NCBI GenBank assembly: GCA_022036555.1
Contig: CM039128.1
Coordinates: 3,782,049 to 3,846,048, forward strand
Source: Microstegium vimineum
Taxonomy: Eukaryota > Streptophyta > Magnoliopsida > Poales > Poaceae
Direction of reading: 5' to 3'
Length of the DNA stretch: 64,000 nucleotides
Shown here: in pieces, positions 12,377-24,300 of the stretch
How positions within the stretch are numbered: position 1 is the first letter of the stretch
Layout of the letters: every line of letters starts with the position of its first letter
Notes under the pieces: generated by a model
Told to the model about the DNA's origin: nothing
The model's database searches: none
The model's input: the letters and a program-made list of their open reading frames with translations, nothing else
Program-made: the position numbers and the translations under genes

Positions 12377-13599
12377 TGTTGACACCTCTTAAGTATCAAT
12401 TCTAAGTGTCAACTAAGAAGAAGAAAGGATATATTTGCAACACACCACCTGGACATAGGGTTTTAACTGACAGAATTCCACGAGTTTTGGTGTTTATCTG
12501 TTTCTGTAGGGAGACAACTGCAAAAGAGTAAAAGAGGCCCACAAGTAAGGATTACATAGACACATAACACCTCCACACGAAAAAGAATAATCTAGAAGGA
12601 TCAAGAAGGCTCGGGAAGGAACCAGAGGCCAAGCGGGCCCAGGGGCAGGGCGCCCGCCCCACCCCCTAGGGCGGTCGCCCTAGGTCAAGCTCCAATGAGC
12701 CTCTGCCTTGTGGACCCTCCCTCCACCGCCTTTGAGATCACATCTACACCATCCATTAAGGTCAGTTTCATCCGACAACTGACGATCATTTGAGGGGGCT
12801 ATATAAGGAGGACCCTTGGCCCCTGGCAAAGGGCAATCCATTATTCATTTACATATTTTCCAGAGAGGATTCGCTAGAGAGGATCCCTTATGGATCTATT
12901 CTCTAGGGCTTAGCATACAAGTGAGATTAGATTGAGAGAGTTAGAGTGGAGGTGTGGATTGGAGGAAGCCCGGCTTGTCGGTGTCTCTTCTTCAGTTTGT
13001 ATCGACGGGATCAAGACTCCTAACCCGAGGATTGTTCCTAGGATTTCTTCAGTAATTCAACTTCTAATTCTAGTAAGTTCCCTGTTTATTAATTCATTGG
13101 TTTATGAGTTGACTTTATTCTCTTCACATAGAGAGTGGGCTAATCGTCTCTAGCGTAAACGTGGTGTTTGGGCTGGGATCCTCATGATATCCTCTGTCTA
13201 GCCGGATCTGTGGTAGTAGCTCGAAAGTGACAATTCCGTAGATACCTTTGGAACCCACAATCCCGTTAGAAGGACCGGTAGGGTTTTATAGGCCGCGTGA
13301 TAAGCATTCTCTGAGGTGTCTCTTATCACGACGGTTCTCCCCAATAGAATAATAACACATATCTTATCTAGACTAGAAAGAGACTACATTCGCTATCTTC
13401 TCTAATCGCCCATCAGATCACTTTGTTAATAGCCAAAAGGTTAATAGCATAGATTCGTTAGTCAGATGCACCCTTTCTCCCTGTGGAAATATAAATTACG
13501 ATACTCTGGATAACCTCTCGGGTGAAGTGCTCACCGGTATTCGTGCGCTTGCAGATTACTTCCAAGTAATTTCTCTGTTTGCGTTAACAAATATCAACA
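12377..13599 (+). mobile_element. Solo LTR, 1223 bp, of an unassigned LTR retrotransposon
   Basis: Ends are TGTTGACACC and ATATCAACA (TG...CA, short inverted ends). Flanks are GGCGT and GGCAT, a 5-bp TSD with one change. A TATA box (GCTATATAAGG) lies near 12800. No internal coding sequence, so this is a product of LTR-LTR recombination. It splits the Tat-like LTR. Strand is given by the TATA box. Confidence 0.82.
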
Positions 13600-13738
13600 G
13601 GCATTCATGCCCGAACCAGTATAAACCTTATGTTCTCCGGGCGTAACCATCCGATCTCCGACACGCTTAGAAATTTGCTCGTTGGTCATCTAGACCCCGC
13701 CATTTTAGACACTCACAAGTGGGTTGTAGAAGAATACC

Positions 13739-15020
13739 ATGGGAAAGATTAGGGAGAAGTTCTTCGTTGTCAACCCAAACCACTAGTCACTTTTAAATTT
13801 AACTCTTAAGCTTGTGTACTAAGTTTGTTTATATGTTCCACATGTCAATTCAACATAATTATCAATATTGCTTTCTCTTCAACTCTATTGAATCAAAGGA
13901 AAAAGTCTACTTAAACCCCTCACCTATCTAGCGTGATCTACTTTACACCCTCGACTATAAAACTAGGTATTCTACCTCCTGAACTTTTCAAAACTAGTTA
14001 AATTACCCCCTCATGCGGTTTTGGATGGTGGTTTTACTACAGTAACAACGATTTTGTATTTTTTCTTTTTATTTCTTTTTGCTAAATTTTTGAAAATCAT
14101 TGTAAATCACAGAAAAATCATAAAATGGAAAATCAAATTTTGTTGGACTCCATATGAGTAGATGTACATAATGAACATAATACGATATATTTTAGTACAA
14201 TTTTTTTTTGTTTGTAGCTATAGATTAATTGAAAATTCTAATTTTGTATGTAATTAGTTGAAATAATTCATAGCTGCATCTTCTATGGTCCAATTGTGGT
14301 GAAATTTTTATGGTGAGCTAATTATTGTATGCTTGAACTATAGTAAAAATTTCATATGCAATAGACCATTACATCTTAGTTATAGATAAATCATAACTTT
14401 AACATGGAAAAATATAATTTCATGCTTGTTAAAACTATTATTTATCTATAACTAGTTATACATGGTCGAATGAGTATGAAACTTTTACTATAGTTCAAGC
14501 ATACAATAATTATCTCACCATAAAATTTTAACCAAAATTGGACCATAGAAGTTGTGGCTATGATTTATTCAATTTAATTACAAACAAAAATAGATTTTTT
14601 CAATTAATGTTAAGCTACAACAAAACTTTGAACTCAAACATACCATATTATATGTCCACTATGTAAATATACTCATATGGAGTCCAAATATGGAGTCCAA
14701 CGAAATTGGATTTTCATTTTATGATTTTTCTATGATTTACTATGATTTTTAAAGATTCAGAGAAATCAAATAAAAAAGAGAGACAAAACCACTGTTACTG
14801 TAGCAAAACCACCGTCAAAAACCATCTGAGGGGCTAATTTGACCAACTTTAGAAAGTTAAGGGGGGTAAAATACCTAGTTTTATAGTTGAGGGTATGAAG
14901 TAGACCACACTAGATAGGTGAGGGGTTAAGTAGACTTTTTCCTTAAATAAAACATTTGTTTGTCAAGTAAAATGGTGTTATTTGTAGGAACATGTAGAAA
15001 TTTAGTAATTATATCGCCTT
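13739..15020 (+). pseudogene. Class III peroxidase 3' end, relic
   Basis: From about 13739 the sequence encodes GKIREKFFVVNP... and a stop at 13784, matching the last residues (GEIREKCFVVNPHY) of the intact peroxidase at 49120-50139. Similarity continues into the 3' UTR (TTGTTTATATGTTCCACA), is interrupted by the foldback element 13898-14942, and resumes at 14943 (TTTGTCAAGTAAAATGGTGTT, compare about 50257) to about 15020. Everything upstream of the last 15 or so codons has been replaced by the Tat-like LTR. It shows that the local peroxidase was once duplicated, or that the locus was split by transposon insertion. Confidence 0.8.
13898..14942. mobile_element. Foldback element 1 (nearly full-length inverted repeat, 1045 bp)
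   Basis: The left end GGAAAAAGTCTACTTAAACC is the inverse of the right end. Inverted similarity continues across each arm of about 500 bp to a centre near 14420; for example TATGGTCCAATTGTGG at left pairs with the ACCAAAATTGGACCATA region at right. Flanks TCAAA/TTAAA may be a TSD with one change. No coding capacity. It lies in the 3' UTR of the peroxidase relic. Superfamily not assigned. Confidence 0.8.
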
Positions 15021-15249
15021 ACAAATATAGACTCCACCCACACCAACCCAACCCAATTAGCACTATGTACATTGGCAGTTTTGGGCGGCTTGTTGCATAT
15101 GATTTCAGTTCAAATTTGATCTAATTTACTAACAAAAATAAATCTACAACGCTTGGATTTTTTTGTTATACTAGTATTTCTAGAGCATGACACGAAAAGA
15201 TATTATCAGTCTCGTTTAAAGTTACTACTATAATTACAAAATTCAATAA

Positions 15250-15713
15250 TAACCTATAGTCCCGGGTTTAAGAATCCGGGACTAAGGGGGAACTTTAGTC
15301 CCGGTTTATCACAAACGGGACTAAAGGTCCTCCCAGCAAAAACAAAAATTAATTCTTCCCACCACTGTGCCTTGTGAGAATTGAACCCAATATCTCAAGA
15401 ATTATCTTGTGTGTTGCTTACCACTCCACCTACACAACACATCTGACAATGAATGAGACGTTTTTCTTTTGAACCAAGAGACCTTTAGCTCTGGTTCGTA
15501 ACACCAACCGGGACTAAAGGTCTTGGCACCTTTAGTCCCGGTTGATGTTACCAACCGGGACTAAAGAGCTCCACCTACAAAAGGCTGCTACACCAGCCGT
15601 TGAGCAAGGGGCTTTACCAACCGGGACTAAAGGGACCTTTAGTCCCCGCTGCAAAAAATACCGAAACTAAAGCCAAATTTACATTCGGTTCAAAGGCCCG
15701 TTCTCTACTAGTG
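15250..15713. mobile_element. CACTA-type non-autonomous element, right terminus
   Basis: Contains repeated subterminal motifs TTTAGTCCCGGTT and AACCGGGACTAAAG in both orientations and ends TTCTCTACTAGTG, the inverse of the CACTAGTAGAGAA terminus common in grasses. The following CTA could be a 3-bp TSD. The left terminus is not clear, so the start is approximate. Confidence 0.6.
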
Positions 15714-17016
15714 CTAGTAGATGTGGATATGTTAAAGGCAATTGAGTGGCGCCGAATGCTGGTAGTGCTTGGAGCCTTTAAAGCAAGGCTGCCAGTTTTG
15801 AGCCATGCTCACAACGGAGTACTTGTCTTGGATGTCGGTATAGGGACCCTAGTATTTTTCCGTCACATGGGACTCCTAGGTTTTCATTAGGGGTGGGCGA
15901 CTCAGTTGCTATTGTTGATCGAGACATTCTGGTGTGTTTGGTAAAGAGGTTGGATACTCTAGGTACATAGACCTTAGGCAATTGGATTACTTGCATCCTC
16001 CTTCCTTACTAGTGTTTTAAGGGGGTTTAAGAAGGAGATGCATTCATCATGATGGTCTCAAAAACCTTTAGGAATCACCTAGGTGGCATGGGTTTGTGGG
16101 TGAAATTCTATGATATGCAAAACAGCTGATGTCACACGCATTTGCGGAAATTCTAGGGAGAAAACAGGGTAATAGTATACACGTGGGAAGACCAATGCAT
16201 TATTTTTTGTAGGGACAGAGTCTTGTTACCTCTTGAGGAACCTCTCAAAATCATAGTGGATGCCAAGGTCAAAGAACATGGAGTCTTGTCATCCGTATTT
16301 TTTTGTTTGTGTAAGATATTTTATGGCAAAACAATTAATAGTGAGTTTTAAGGTTATGTGCATCGTAAGATGAAAAAAAATATATCCATCTTTCCCTTGT
16401 TAGAAACTATAAAGAACTAATACTACCGAGCATGACAATTATTCATGATTCGCATCTATTAGTCAAGTTCGTTAGAGGCAAGAGAGGTATTGGTCATAAC
16501 CAAAATTATGCAAAACTAATGATCCGACATGTCTTAAATTTATTCAGAATAAAGAAGATTTTTTTCATTAGTCTAGTAAGGTTTGTTGGTGGCTAACTAT
16601 TATTTTCTTTTCTTGAGGGTCTCTACCAAGGAAAAATAAGAAAGTTGAAATTTAAGATACATAATAACACTTTTGTTTCTTAGATTCTACCATTTTGTTG
16701 CAACTTGCAAAGGCCATCACCCACAATTTATGGCAAAAAGTTCCTGTTTTTTACAACATAGACCATCAACATAGACTCTATCAAAGATATATCCTTCTAA
16801 AAGTATTAAATATGTAGAACATAGAACATATTATCAAAATCCATGTGGCATGGGTTGGTTCTAACAAATTTCTCGAAAAGAAATACCATTGGATTGGATT
16901 GTGCATGATCTATAATTTGTTTCTTGAGTGAATCATGAATGATCACTGGGCCTAATGGTTATTAGTATAATCTAGGCCTACAAAAGGTTCATATGAACAC
17001 CCATATTTTCCTTTCC
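15714..17016. other. Unassigned intergenic DNA
   Basis: AT-rich sequence without a supported gene, RNA or transposon end. Short open stretches near 15714-15890 show no recognisable motif. Confidence 0.5.
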
Positions 17017-17381
17017 GGAAAAGTCTATTATGTTTCTACCTCCTAGAATGATTGTCGTAGTCTAGTATTTCTCCTTTTGTATTTAAAAATATTCAGTAAA
17101 TATCTCATAAGGTTTTTAAAGAACAAAAAATGTCTCTAATCTTTTAAAAAATCTAAAAACACTCTAGAGAAACATCGAGATACAACAAATCTAAAGAAAA
17201 TATTTAGAGCTCATGAAAATATCTCTAGCTGCTTCACAAAATTGATTTAGCTATATGAAAATGAAAAAAATATCCAAATACATCTAGAAAATTGGCAAAA
17301 CATTTAAATTGATATGGAAACATATTTTTGAGAACTTTTTCACAACAAAAAACATATTACACAGTCAACATGAATGCATAG

Positions 17382-18598
17382 TGTCGGTGTCTAAAATGGC
17401 AGGGTCTAGAGGGCCAACGAGTAAATTTCTAAGCGTGTCGGAGTTCGGATGGTTACGCTCGGAGAACATAGAGGTTTATACTGGTTCAGGCACGAATGCC
17501 CTACGTCCAATGTGTTGCGGGGTCGTATTACCGAGCGTGAAGAGCTCGTAGAGGGGAGCTACAAGCTTTGGTGAGAGAGGGAAGCGCCTTCCCAGGTCTC
17601 GTGCGTATGAGGTTCTTGGTTCTGGTGGGTGCTCGTGTGTGTGCGAGTTTTGAGTGTGTGTGAATGAATGTCGGGATGTCGAGAGAGCTAGATTGGGGGT
17701 CCATTCCCTCCCTTTATACGTAGGGAGAGGGGGAGTGATCGTGGGCCCGACTTGAGCTGCTGCCGAGGGAGGGCCTTGTCTTCATCCTTTCTTCCTTCTT
17801 GAGGAAGATTGCGCCAGTAGACACATGTCCGAGTCCTGTTTGTCCTTGTTGTGCTGTAGCCATGCACCTTGGGACCGGGAACCCTGCTGTCCCCTTTTCT
17901 GGGCATGGGCGGGGGCTGTCGCATAGGACCAGGCACCCCCGCGTTCCGTTGTACAGGGCTGAGGACGTCCTAATCCCTGTTGGGGTGTCCGTCGGAGACA
18001 TGGCGTGGATGCAACGCACAGAAGTCGTCGGTTAGGCAGCACATGACCTTGTACCGTAGGGTGAACAGAGGTCGGCATGGCGACTCATGCCTTAAACCCC
18101 ATGCCAGGGGACGGAGGAGACTGTGGACCTTTTAACCATATGGGCTAGGGCACCCTAGGCTGTGGATGGCGGTGAGATCTCCGAGGGCGAGGGATGTCAC
18201 CGATGACGTCCCCGTGGCTCGGACGGGGCGGAAGAGCCCCCGGGGGTTGATGACGTCATAGATGACGCCACCTTGGCTCAGGCGAGGCGGAGGAGCCCCC
18301 GAGGGTTGATGACATCACGGATGACGTCACCTTGGCTCGGGCGAGGAGGAGGAGCCCCCGAGGGTTGATGACGTCACGGATGACGCCCCCTTGGCTCGGG
18401 CGAGGCAGAACAGCCCCCGAGGGTTGATGACATCACAGACGACGACACCTTGGTTCGGGCGAGGCGGAAGAGCCCCCGAGGGTTGATGACATCACGGATG
18501 ACGCCCTCTTGGCTCGGGCGAGGAGGAAGAGCCCCCGATGGTGTTTTTGTTTTTGTGGAGTCTGGCAATTTGGGTACCCTATTTCTAGGTATCCGACG
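17382..18598 (-). repeat. 3' LTR of the Tat-like element
   Basis: Starts TGTCGGTGTCTAAAATGG on + and ends GGTATCCGACG, where the other copy has CCGACA. It contains tandem repeats at 18187-18540. Confidence 0.88.
18187..18540 (-). repeat. Six-copy 59-bp tandem repeat in LTR U3
   Basis: The unit starts GTTGATGACGTCA and ends AGCCCCCGAGG, with about six copies of which the first is degenerate. Most units hold TGACGTCA or TGACATCA followed by GATGACG, close to plant bZIP (TGA/ACGT-core) binding sites. On the element's strand the array is upstream of the TATA box. Confidence 0.82.
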
Positions 18599-19253
18599 GT
18601 AGCCCCTGAGCCTTCGATGTAGTGAAGGACTACACCGGAGGCTTCCGAGAGCGATTATGGTGCTTTGGTTAGACTTTTGGATTTCGGTGGGTGCGCGCGA
18701 GCGCACCCGCCGGGTGTAGCCCCCGAGGCCTTAGGGGGGAAATTTCCTCCTAAGGGCTTATTCGGAAACCTTGCACAGTGCTTGACCCTTCGCCTCCCTC
18801 ACGAGGCGGGGAGGGAGTGGTCTGCTCCGTACGTCATAGCCAGAGCTCTGGTTGCACGCCAGCCCTAGCCCGGACTGCACTGTTGGCCTCGGGCTGACAT
18901 GCCTTGAAATGACGAGTCGGCCTTGCGTCGTGCTGTCTTTCGTCCTGTACGGACGATTTGACTAGTCGAAGACAGGTTTGTCGAGTTTTGGGGTCTGACT
19001 GCACCCCTTCCCCCCCCGCCCCTGATAGTCCAAAAGTGGGCGTGACGTGTCTTCCCCGTTCGAGGAGCGGCGCCAGAGCGCCACTTGCTCTGCGGTTAAG
19101 ACTCCGGACGGCGCGCCCTAGGCCACCCGTTTGCCTGACCATTTATAGCCCCGCTGCACCCTCTCGAAGTGGGTGCTGTCGCACAGTGCGTCGTGGTCGA
19201 AAGGAGTTGCTGTAGATTCACGGGTCTGCTGCCGCGTGAGTGCCCTGTCGGGC
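18599..19253. other. 3' internal non-coding segment of the Tat-like element
   Basis: Holds the purine-rich primer tract next to the LTR and GC-rich sequence shared with 10640-11273 in inverse orientation. No supported gene. Confidence 0.6.
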
Positions 19254-19261
19254 TATAAATA
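19254..19261 (+). promoter_or_regulatory. TATA box 1 for antisense transcription
   Basis: GTCGGGCTATAAATAGGGTC on + is a strong TATA context. The same box with matching downstream sequence is kept in the truncated relative at 10623-10630. It would drive a transcript on +, opposite to gag. Confidence 0.6.
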
Positions 19262-19643
19262 GGGTCGGCCGCCTATGGGGAGATTCACATCCACTCATTA
19301 TGGCCTACCCCAGATTCTTCCTCTGAGGCCTCGTCAGAGAGTTTCTTGAGCCGCCCTGGCGGGTGGCATTTTGAGAGCAGCACCGGGTTCAGAGGAAGTT
19401 CTGCGTTGGGGGTGGGTGCATCCCTCTTCGCCCAGTGGTAGGATTCAGAGGAATCTCTGCGAGGTGTGCATAGCTTCCTCTTATCCTTACCACCGGGCGG
19501 AAGAGAGGTGTCACCACCTCCTGCACGAATCGCTCCGGGGGGCGGAAGGTGTGGAGTCCATCCTTTCGGTTGGATCCTGCTTTCCGCCTCCGGGGGGCGA
19601 TGGCGTGCTTCCCCTCCCAGGGGGGCAGTCAAGGATGTGACCA

Positions 19644-20141
19644 TTGGAAAAGTCATTGCATTTTTGCATGACCCCGGAGTCGACTCATCCTTGGCTGCTG
19701 GTTGATGGTGATACCACCGTCGGCGAGACGGGCGGACTCGGAGCTGCCGAAGTTCAGCGGGCTCGGAGCCGTTTGCCGATGGCGTCCTCGACCGCGGGGC
19801 AGCTTAGGGAGCTTAATTGCAACGTGCCCAACCGACTCCGGAGGAGGGGCATGTCCTGGGGTTCCCTGAAGACGAAGCGGCTGCTGTTCTCCCCTAGCTG
19901 CAGCACGTATGGTCTAGGTGGCCCCTGGGTCGTGGCACCATTGTCCGAGGCGACCTTGTATCTCAGGCAAATGCCTCCCGAGCCTTGTGGCTGGGTTGTT
20001 TGTCCTGGACACATAGGTGCGTCGGGCGGTGGTGAGTTCTTTAGCGCGGGTGCCGCTCGGGCACCTTTAGCTTTCGGTCGTTCGGCCTGGGATTTCCCTT
20101 CAGCCCACCTTGTAAGCGTCTTCGTGTTTTTTGGTGTCTGA
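19644..20141 (+). CDS. Uncharacterised antisense open reading frame
   Basis: An open frame of up to 165 codons lies about 400 bases downstream of TATA box 1; an internal start gives MASSTAGQLRELNCNVPNRL. I do not recognise a domain. It might be an exon of the antisense unit or simply a chance open frame in GC-rich DNA. The next 1 kb (20142-21221) has no supported gene. Confidence 0.25.
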   Translation: MEKSLHFCMTPESTHPWLLVDGDTTVGETGGLGAAEVQRARSRLPMASSTAGQLRELNCNVPNRLRRRGMSWGSLKTKRLLFSPSCSTYGLGGPWVVAPLSEATLYLRQMPPEPCGWVVCPGHIGASGGGEFFSAGAARAPLAFGRSAWDFPSAHLVSVFVFFGV

Positions 20142-21221
20142 TGATCGGGTTTATCACCCATGGCTCTTAGAGAGCGTGTAGCCCCTGCAAGGATCAACAT
20201 TTGTGTATCCGAAATGAAAAGTGGTGTTTGGTGTTTACCTGTGCGGACCTCTGAGGAGTGAGGTAAAGTGCGCCTTTTTTCCCCGCTTCGTTATTCAGTT
20301 GTTTGAACCGGTAGGCGGGGTGCGGCGGCAGCCCCCAAGTCTCTACTTGGCGTAAAGAAGTCATCTCAGGTCCGTGCCGTTTTTTCGTGCGTTCCCCGCG
20401 CATCTCTCCGCGAGAAGGGGGAATATGAGCCAAACCATGCTATCCTCAAATCGGACGAACCATGGATGCTCGTCGAGGTAATAACGGGCAAATCTGAGTG
20501 GGGTGCTCGGTTCCCGTTCGCTGGGGTCCTGGCTTGTGGCCAAAGTCGTGGCTCACCCCAAATCGGTTTCATTTAGTAGCCGGGTTCGTTCGATGGGTCC
20601 CGGGGGCCTGCTGCCTTCCTTTGGGAGGAATACCATGAACCAATCATCCGTAAAGACGGACTCAAATACGAAATCCGGGAATGACCTTGGCATCTGATTG
20701 CCAGGCTAATGACCGCAAGCGTGTCCATTCCCCATTCGCCCCTCGCTCTGTTGTCCTGAGACGGCCATTTTGAACCCCGCTGGGTCGGCCTTCATACCTC
20801 TGGACCGTAATGGGCCGTCGGGGTATCTATAGACCCTATCCCTTTAGCTTACCTGGAGTCGTGGGGCATTGTCGCTGGTTGCGCCACATGTAGGCCTTTC
20901 CGATCCTCGCGTTTGTTGGCCGAGCTCGGACGAGCCGGGGGTCTCGTTGCGACGCACTGGGGACGTATAGGGAAAAAATCTTGTGCTTGTGTGCGGTGCG
21001 GTGGGCCCGAGGCGGATCCTATAATGATGATAGATACGGGATGCGGGATTTGAAGCGAGAGGAAAGTCGGATGGTGTCCGTTACCTGTCGTCATGCGCGG
21101 CTCCCGGTATTCCAGCGTACAGTGGAGTGAACGTGACCAAGCGGCCGCATTTAATGTGACTCGGGTCTAGGGGTCGTGCGCGTCAGGAGCTGTGGAGGCG
21201 TCGTTCCGTCTTCCGGTCCCT

Positions 21222-21230
21222 TATAAATAT
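21222..21230 (+). promoter_or_regulatory. TATA box 2, upstream of the antisense gene
   Basis: CCCTTATAAATATC lies 163 bases upstream of the ATG at 21385, a normal plant promoter spacing. Confidence 0.6.
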
Positions 21231-21384
21231 CTATGCATCGTGTCATCCCTCGTGAGCCTTGCACTGTTCGCCTCTCTCGCCGCTTCATCTTGCTCACGTC
21301 GGATCCTTTGAAGGTAGGGTTTGCGTTGCAGTGCGTCCGTCTTAGCCACGCCTTGCGTCGCGCCGCTTCCCGGGAGGACTTCAG

Positions 21385-24300
21385 ATGGCCGGAGCACCTC
21401 CAAAGAAGAGTTGGCCCCGTTGCGAGGCTGAGTACGAGCGGGCGCTCGCGTTGGTGGATGCGGGGATGCTGCGCCCGGAGCTCTCTGCTGACAATGATGC
21501 CGAGTGGATCGTCCCCACCGGCGTCGACAGGCCGGACCCGCCGAGCGGGTATGTGGTCTCCTTCTTGCCGTTCCACGAGCGTGGGTTTGGGACGCCGCCA
21601 TCTCGCTTCTTCTGGGGGGGGCCTTCACCATTACGGGATTGAGGTTCACAATCTCAATCCCAACTCCGTCCTCCATCTCGTGGCCTTCGCGGCCATGTCG
21701 GAGGGGATGTTGGCGACGGAGCCAGACTTCAACTTGTGGAGGTTCTTCTTCAAGGCAACCGTGTTCCTCCTTCATTCTGGAGGGGTGAGACGGGTGTCGT
21801 CGAGCGGAGGGTGCTCCATCAGTCTCCGTTCCTCCAACTCCCACCTTTACATGCCGGCGCGAACAAGCTCGTCCAACCGGGGATGGCACTCACAGTGGTT
21901 CTACATTCGGAACCACCCCGAGGCGCCACTCTCGGAGTACAAGGGCCGGCGTTTTGCCGAAGAGCCCCCCAGCTAGAACAACGACTTGACCCCGAAGGAG
22001 CTTGCGGGGATAACGCCCTATATCCGGAACTTGAGGAGGCTTCGTGACGCGGAGCTGAACCTTTCGGGTGTCGTCGCGCAATTCCTGTAGCATCGGGTGC
22101 TCCCGCTCATGGCGAGGGTGTGTGTGCGCTGAACGACATGGTTCCAGGGGCGTCGCGTGAGGGGTCTGCCATGGCGGCGGTGGACCTGGAGCTAGCTGAC
22201 GTGGTCGAAGTCGCCCAGAGGCTGCTTGGGGACGCCCTGGACGAAGATGGCGCTTACCGTTGTCCACCGATGCGCCCTGACCTCAACTTCGTCGAGCTGG
22301 TGAGTCGAGACCATAATGTAGTGTCTCTTCTCCGCACTCCCTTTATTTGCTGACGACAACTCGCACACCGCTCGTCCTTTTTCTGCAGGGGCCCCTCTCG
22401 ATGGCTCGCCACATGGCCGCGCCTCAACCTGCTCCTCCTGTGCAAGGTGCGGCGGACATGGATTGGGAGGCCCTCGGGGAGGATGACGATGATGATGACG
22501 ACGAGGACCGGCGTCCTCTATCGGAGGTGGTCCCTGCGCTTCGAACGGCGGGGACGGCGCGTCAGCCGGCCGCGGCCGCGACCACGGTGGTGGTGCCGCC
22601 GGTGAGGGTGCTTGGCGCGCATCTGGCCCCTGGTAGTTCTAGGGGCGGTGCTGCCGGCGGCATTCCGTCCACTCCTCTTCCCGTCCTGCCCGCGGAAGGC
22701 GGGGACGGCGAACGGAGCGGCGGTTCGGGGTCCTTGAGTCGTGGCGTAACGAGGTCATTACCAAAACGTGGCCGCGTCTTCTCCCCACGGTAAGTCTGCT
22801 TTGCGTGGTGTCCTTCTCTGTTTTATAAATGTGGTCGGTTGTTTGTGTGGTGAACACGGGCTGGACGTCGCAGGGCCGTCGGGAGCCCCGAATACGCGGG
22901 CTGGAAGAGACTGCGCCGGGGGGTGCCTCTGGTTGGTCCGGGACGGGACGTCGCGGCTTTGGCCATAGGTTCGTCGGGCACCGCAGAGACCAGGAGTGGC
23001 CCGACCTAGAACGATGCCGTCGTGGTTGGCGCGACGTCACAGACTCCTGCTGATGCCGGCCCCGCGGTCGTCGTGCCATCCTCTTCCCCGGAGGTGGTAG
23101 TCGTCGATGACTCTGGGGAGGAGGGTGGCCCGGACGTCACCGTGGCTATGGACGTTGAGGAGGTCCGGACAGACGCGACGCTGGGGGACGCCGCGGTGAC
23201 GGCCGGCGCGGCGGAGGCGAGACATCCAGACAGTCCCCCTCCCCGTGGCGGGTCACCTCGTGACGTGATAGTCCCCCAGTCGTTCACAGAGGAGGAGTTG
23301 GTGGTCACGCGGGTGTCGAAAGTTGTTCTCCCCCAGTCTGGCACGACTTCGTAGAGCGCGCCGGCTGCCGCCGGGGGAGAGACTGCTCCTGGGGACCTTC
23401 GCCGACTTGGCGCTAACCGCCACTCCTTTGGGGATGTTGACCAGATCGCGTGGGTCAACCGGGAAAACCCGGGGGAGCCAGTGTTCGTGCTGGATGACCA
23501 GCAAGAACTTCGACGCTGGCAACGTGTTGCGAGCTCTCGCTGGGATCATGGCCGCCGCGGGGCACGTGCGGTGGAGGAGCGTCAGCAATCGGTCACGTCG
23601 CTCAACGACGGTCTTTCTCATCATGGCATTGTGAGGAGCCATCTGAACGTAAGTGTTGTTTCTTTTGTTCCGGTCGACTTCCTGACATCCCTTTCCCCGC
23701 AGATCCTGATGACGACGAGCGCCGAGAAGTCCGAGTTCCTCCGCCGTGAGGTTGGGCGGTGGGACCCCGGGTCGTGGGCAGCGGTCGGGGATACCGACGT
23801 GGCCAAGACCCTCTTGATTGTTCATAGTCGAGTGGTCGAGCTGGAGGAGCAACTGAGGGCTTTGGAGGCAAGGGAGGAAGACGTTCGAGCGTTGGCACGC
23901 CGGAACGTGGCCGATGTCGAGCGGGTCGAGCGAGAGAGGGACGTGGCCCGTACCTGCGCTGAGGACATCTGCCAGATGCTGGAGGACGAGCGCGCGTCGC
24001 GTCAGGTTGAAGTTGAGCGCCTGACGACCGAGCGCAACGCCAAAGTGGAAGCGCGGCGCCGGTCCATCTCGGCGCTGGGCTCTATGGAGGAGGAGCGCGA
24101 CACCATGCGGCGCCAGCGTGACACCATCCGCCGGGAGCAAGATGGCGCCGTGTCCCTTTTCGAGGACCTGTCCAATCCGACGCGCGAGCGCAATGCTGAC
24201 GCCGACCGAAGGATTTTGGAGTTCTCTGCCCGGGTCGGTGAGGTGACAACGGCCGCCTCACAGCTCCGCACGACAGTGAACGGTTTGGAGGGGGAGAACT

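Larger units (their letters stand above)
10152..13717 (+). mobile_element. Tat-like Ty3/gypsy element, 3' fragment (internal end plus LTR)
   Basis: Bases 10152-11273 are the 3' internal end of the same family as the element at 17382-29610. The sequence matches the reverse complement of about 18600-19750, including the tract GCTCGGGGGCTAC before the LTR and an embedded TATA promoter on -. The LTR starts at 11274 (TGTCGGATACC) and ends at about 13717 (ACTCACA, expected ACCGACA), interrupted by a solo LTR. The 5' part is absent from view because the Sirevirus inserted at 10151/10152. No intact coding region. Confidence 0.85.
11274..13717 (+). repeat. Tat-like LTR interrupted by a solo LTR
   Basis: Two parts, 11274-12376 and 13600-13717, together match the LTR seen inverted at 17382-18598 and 28395-29610. 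They carry the tandem 59-bp repeats (about 11337-11710) and a TATA-like TATAAAG at about 12157. The break falls in the GGACGTAGGGCATTCGTGCC region. Confidence 0.87.

Noticed and set aside
15600..15890. A 96-codon frame on +
   Set aside because: It starts in a CACTA terminus and runs into unassigned DNA; no domain or codon bias supports it.
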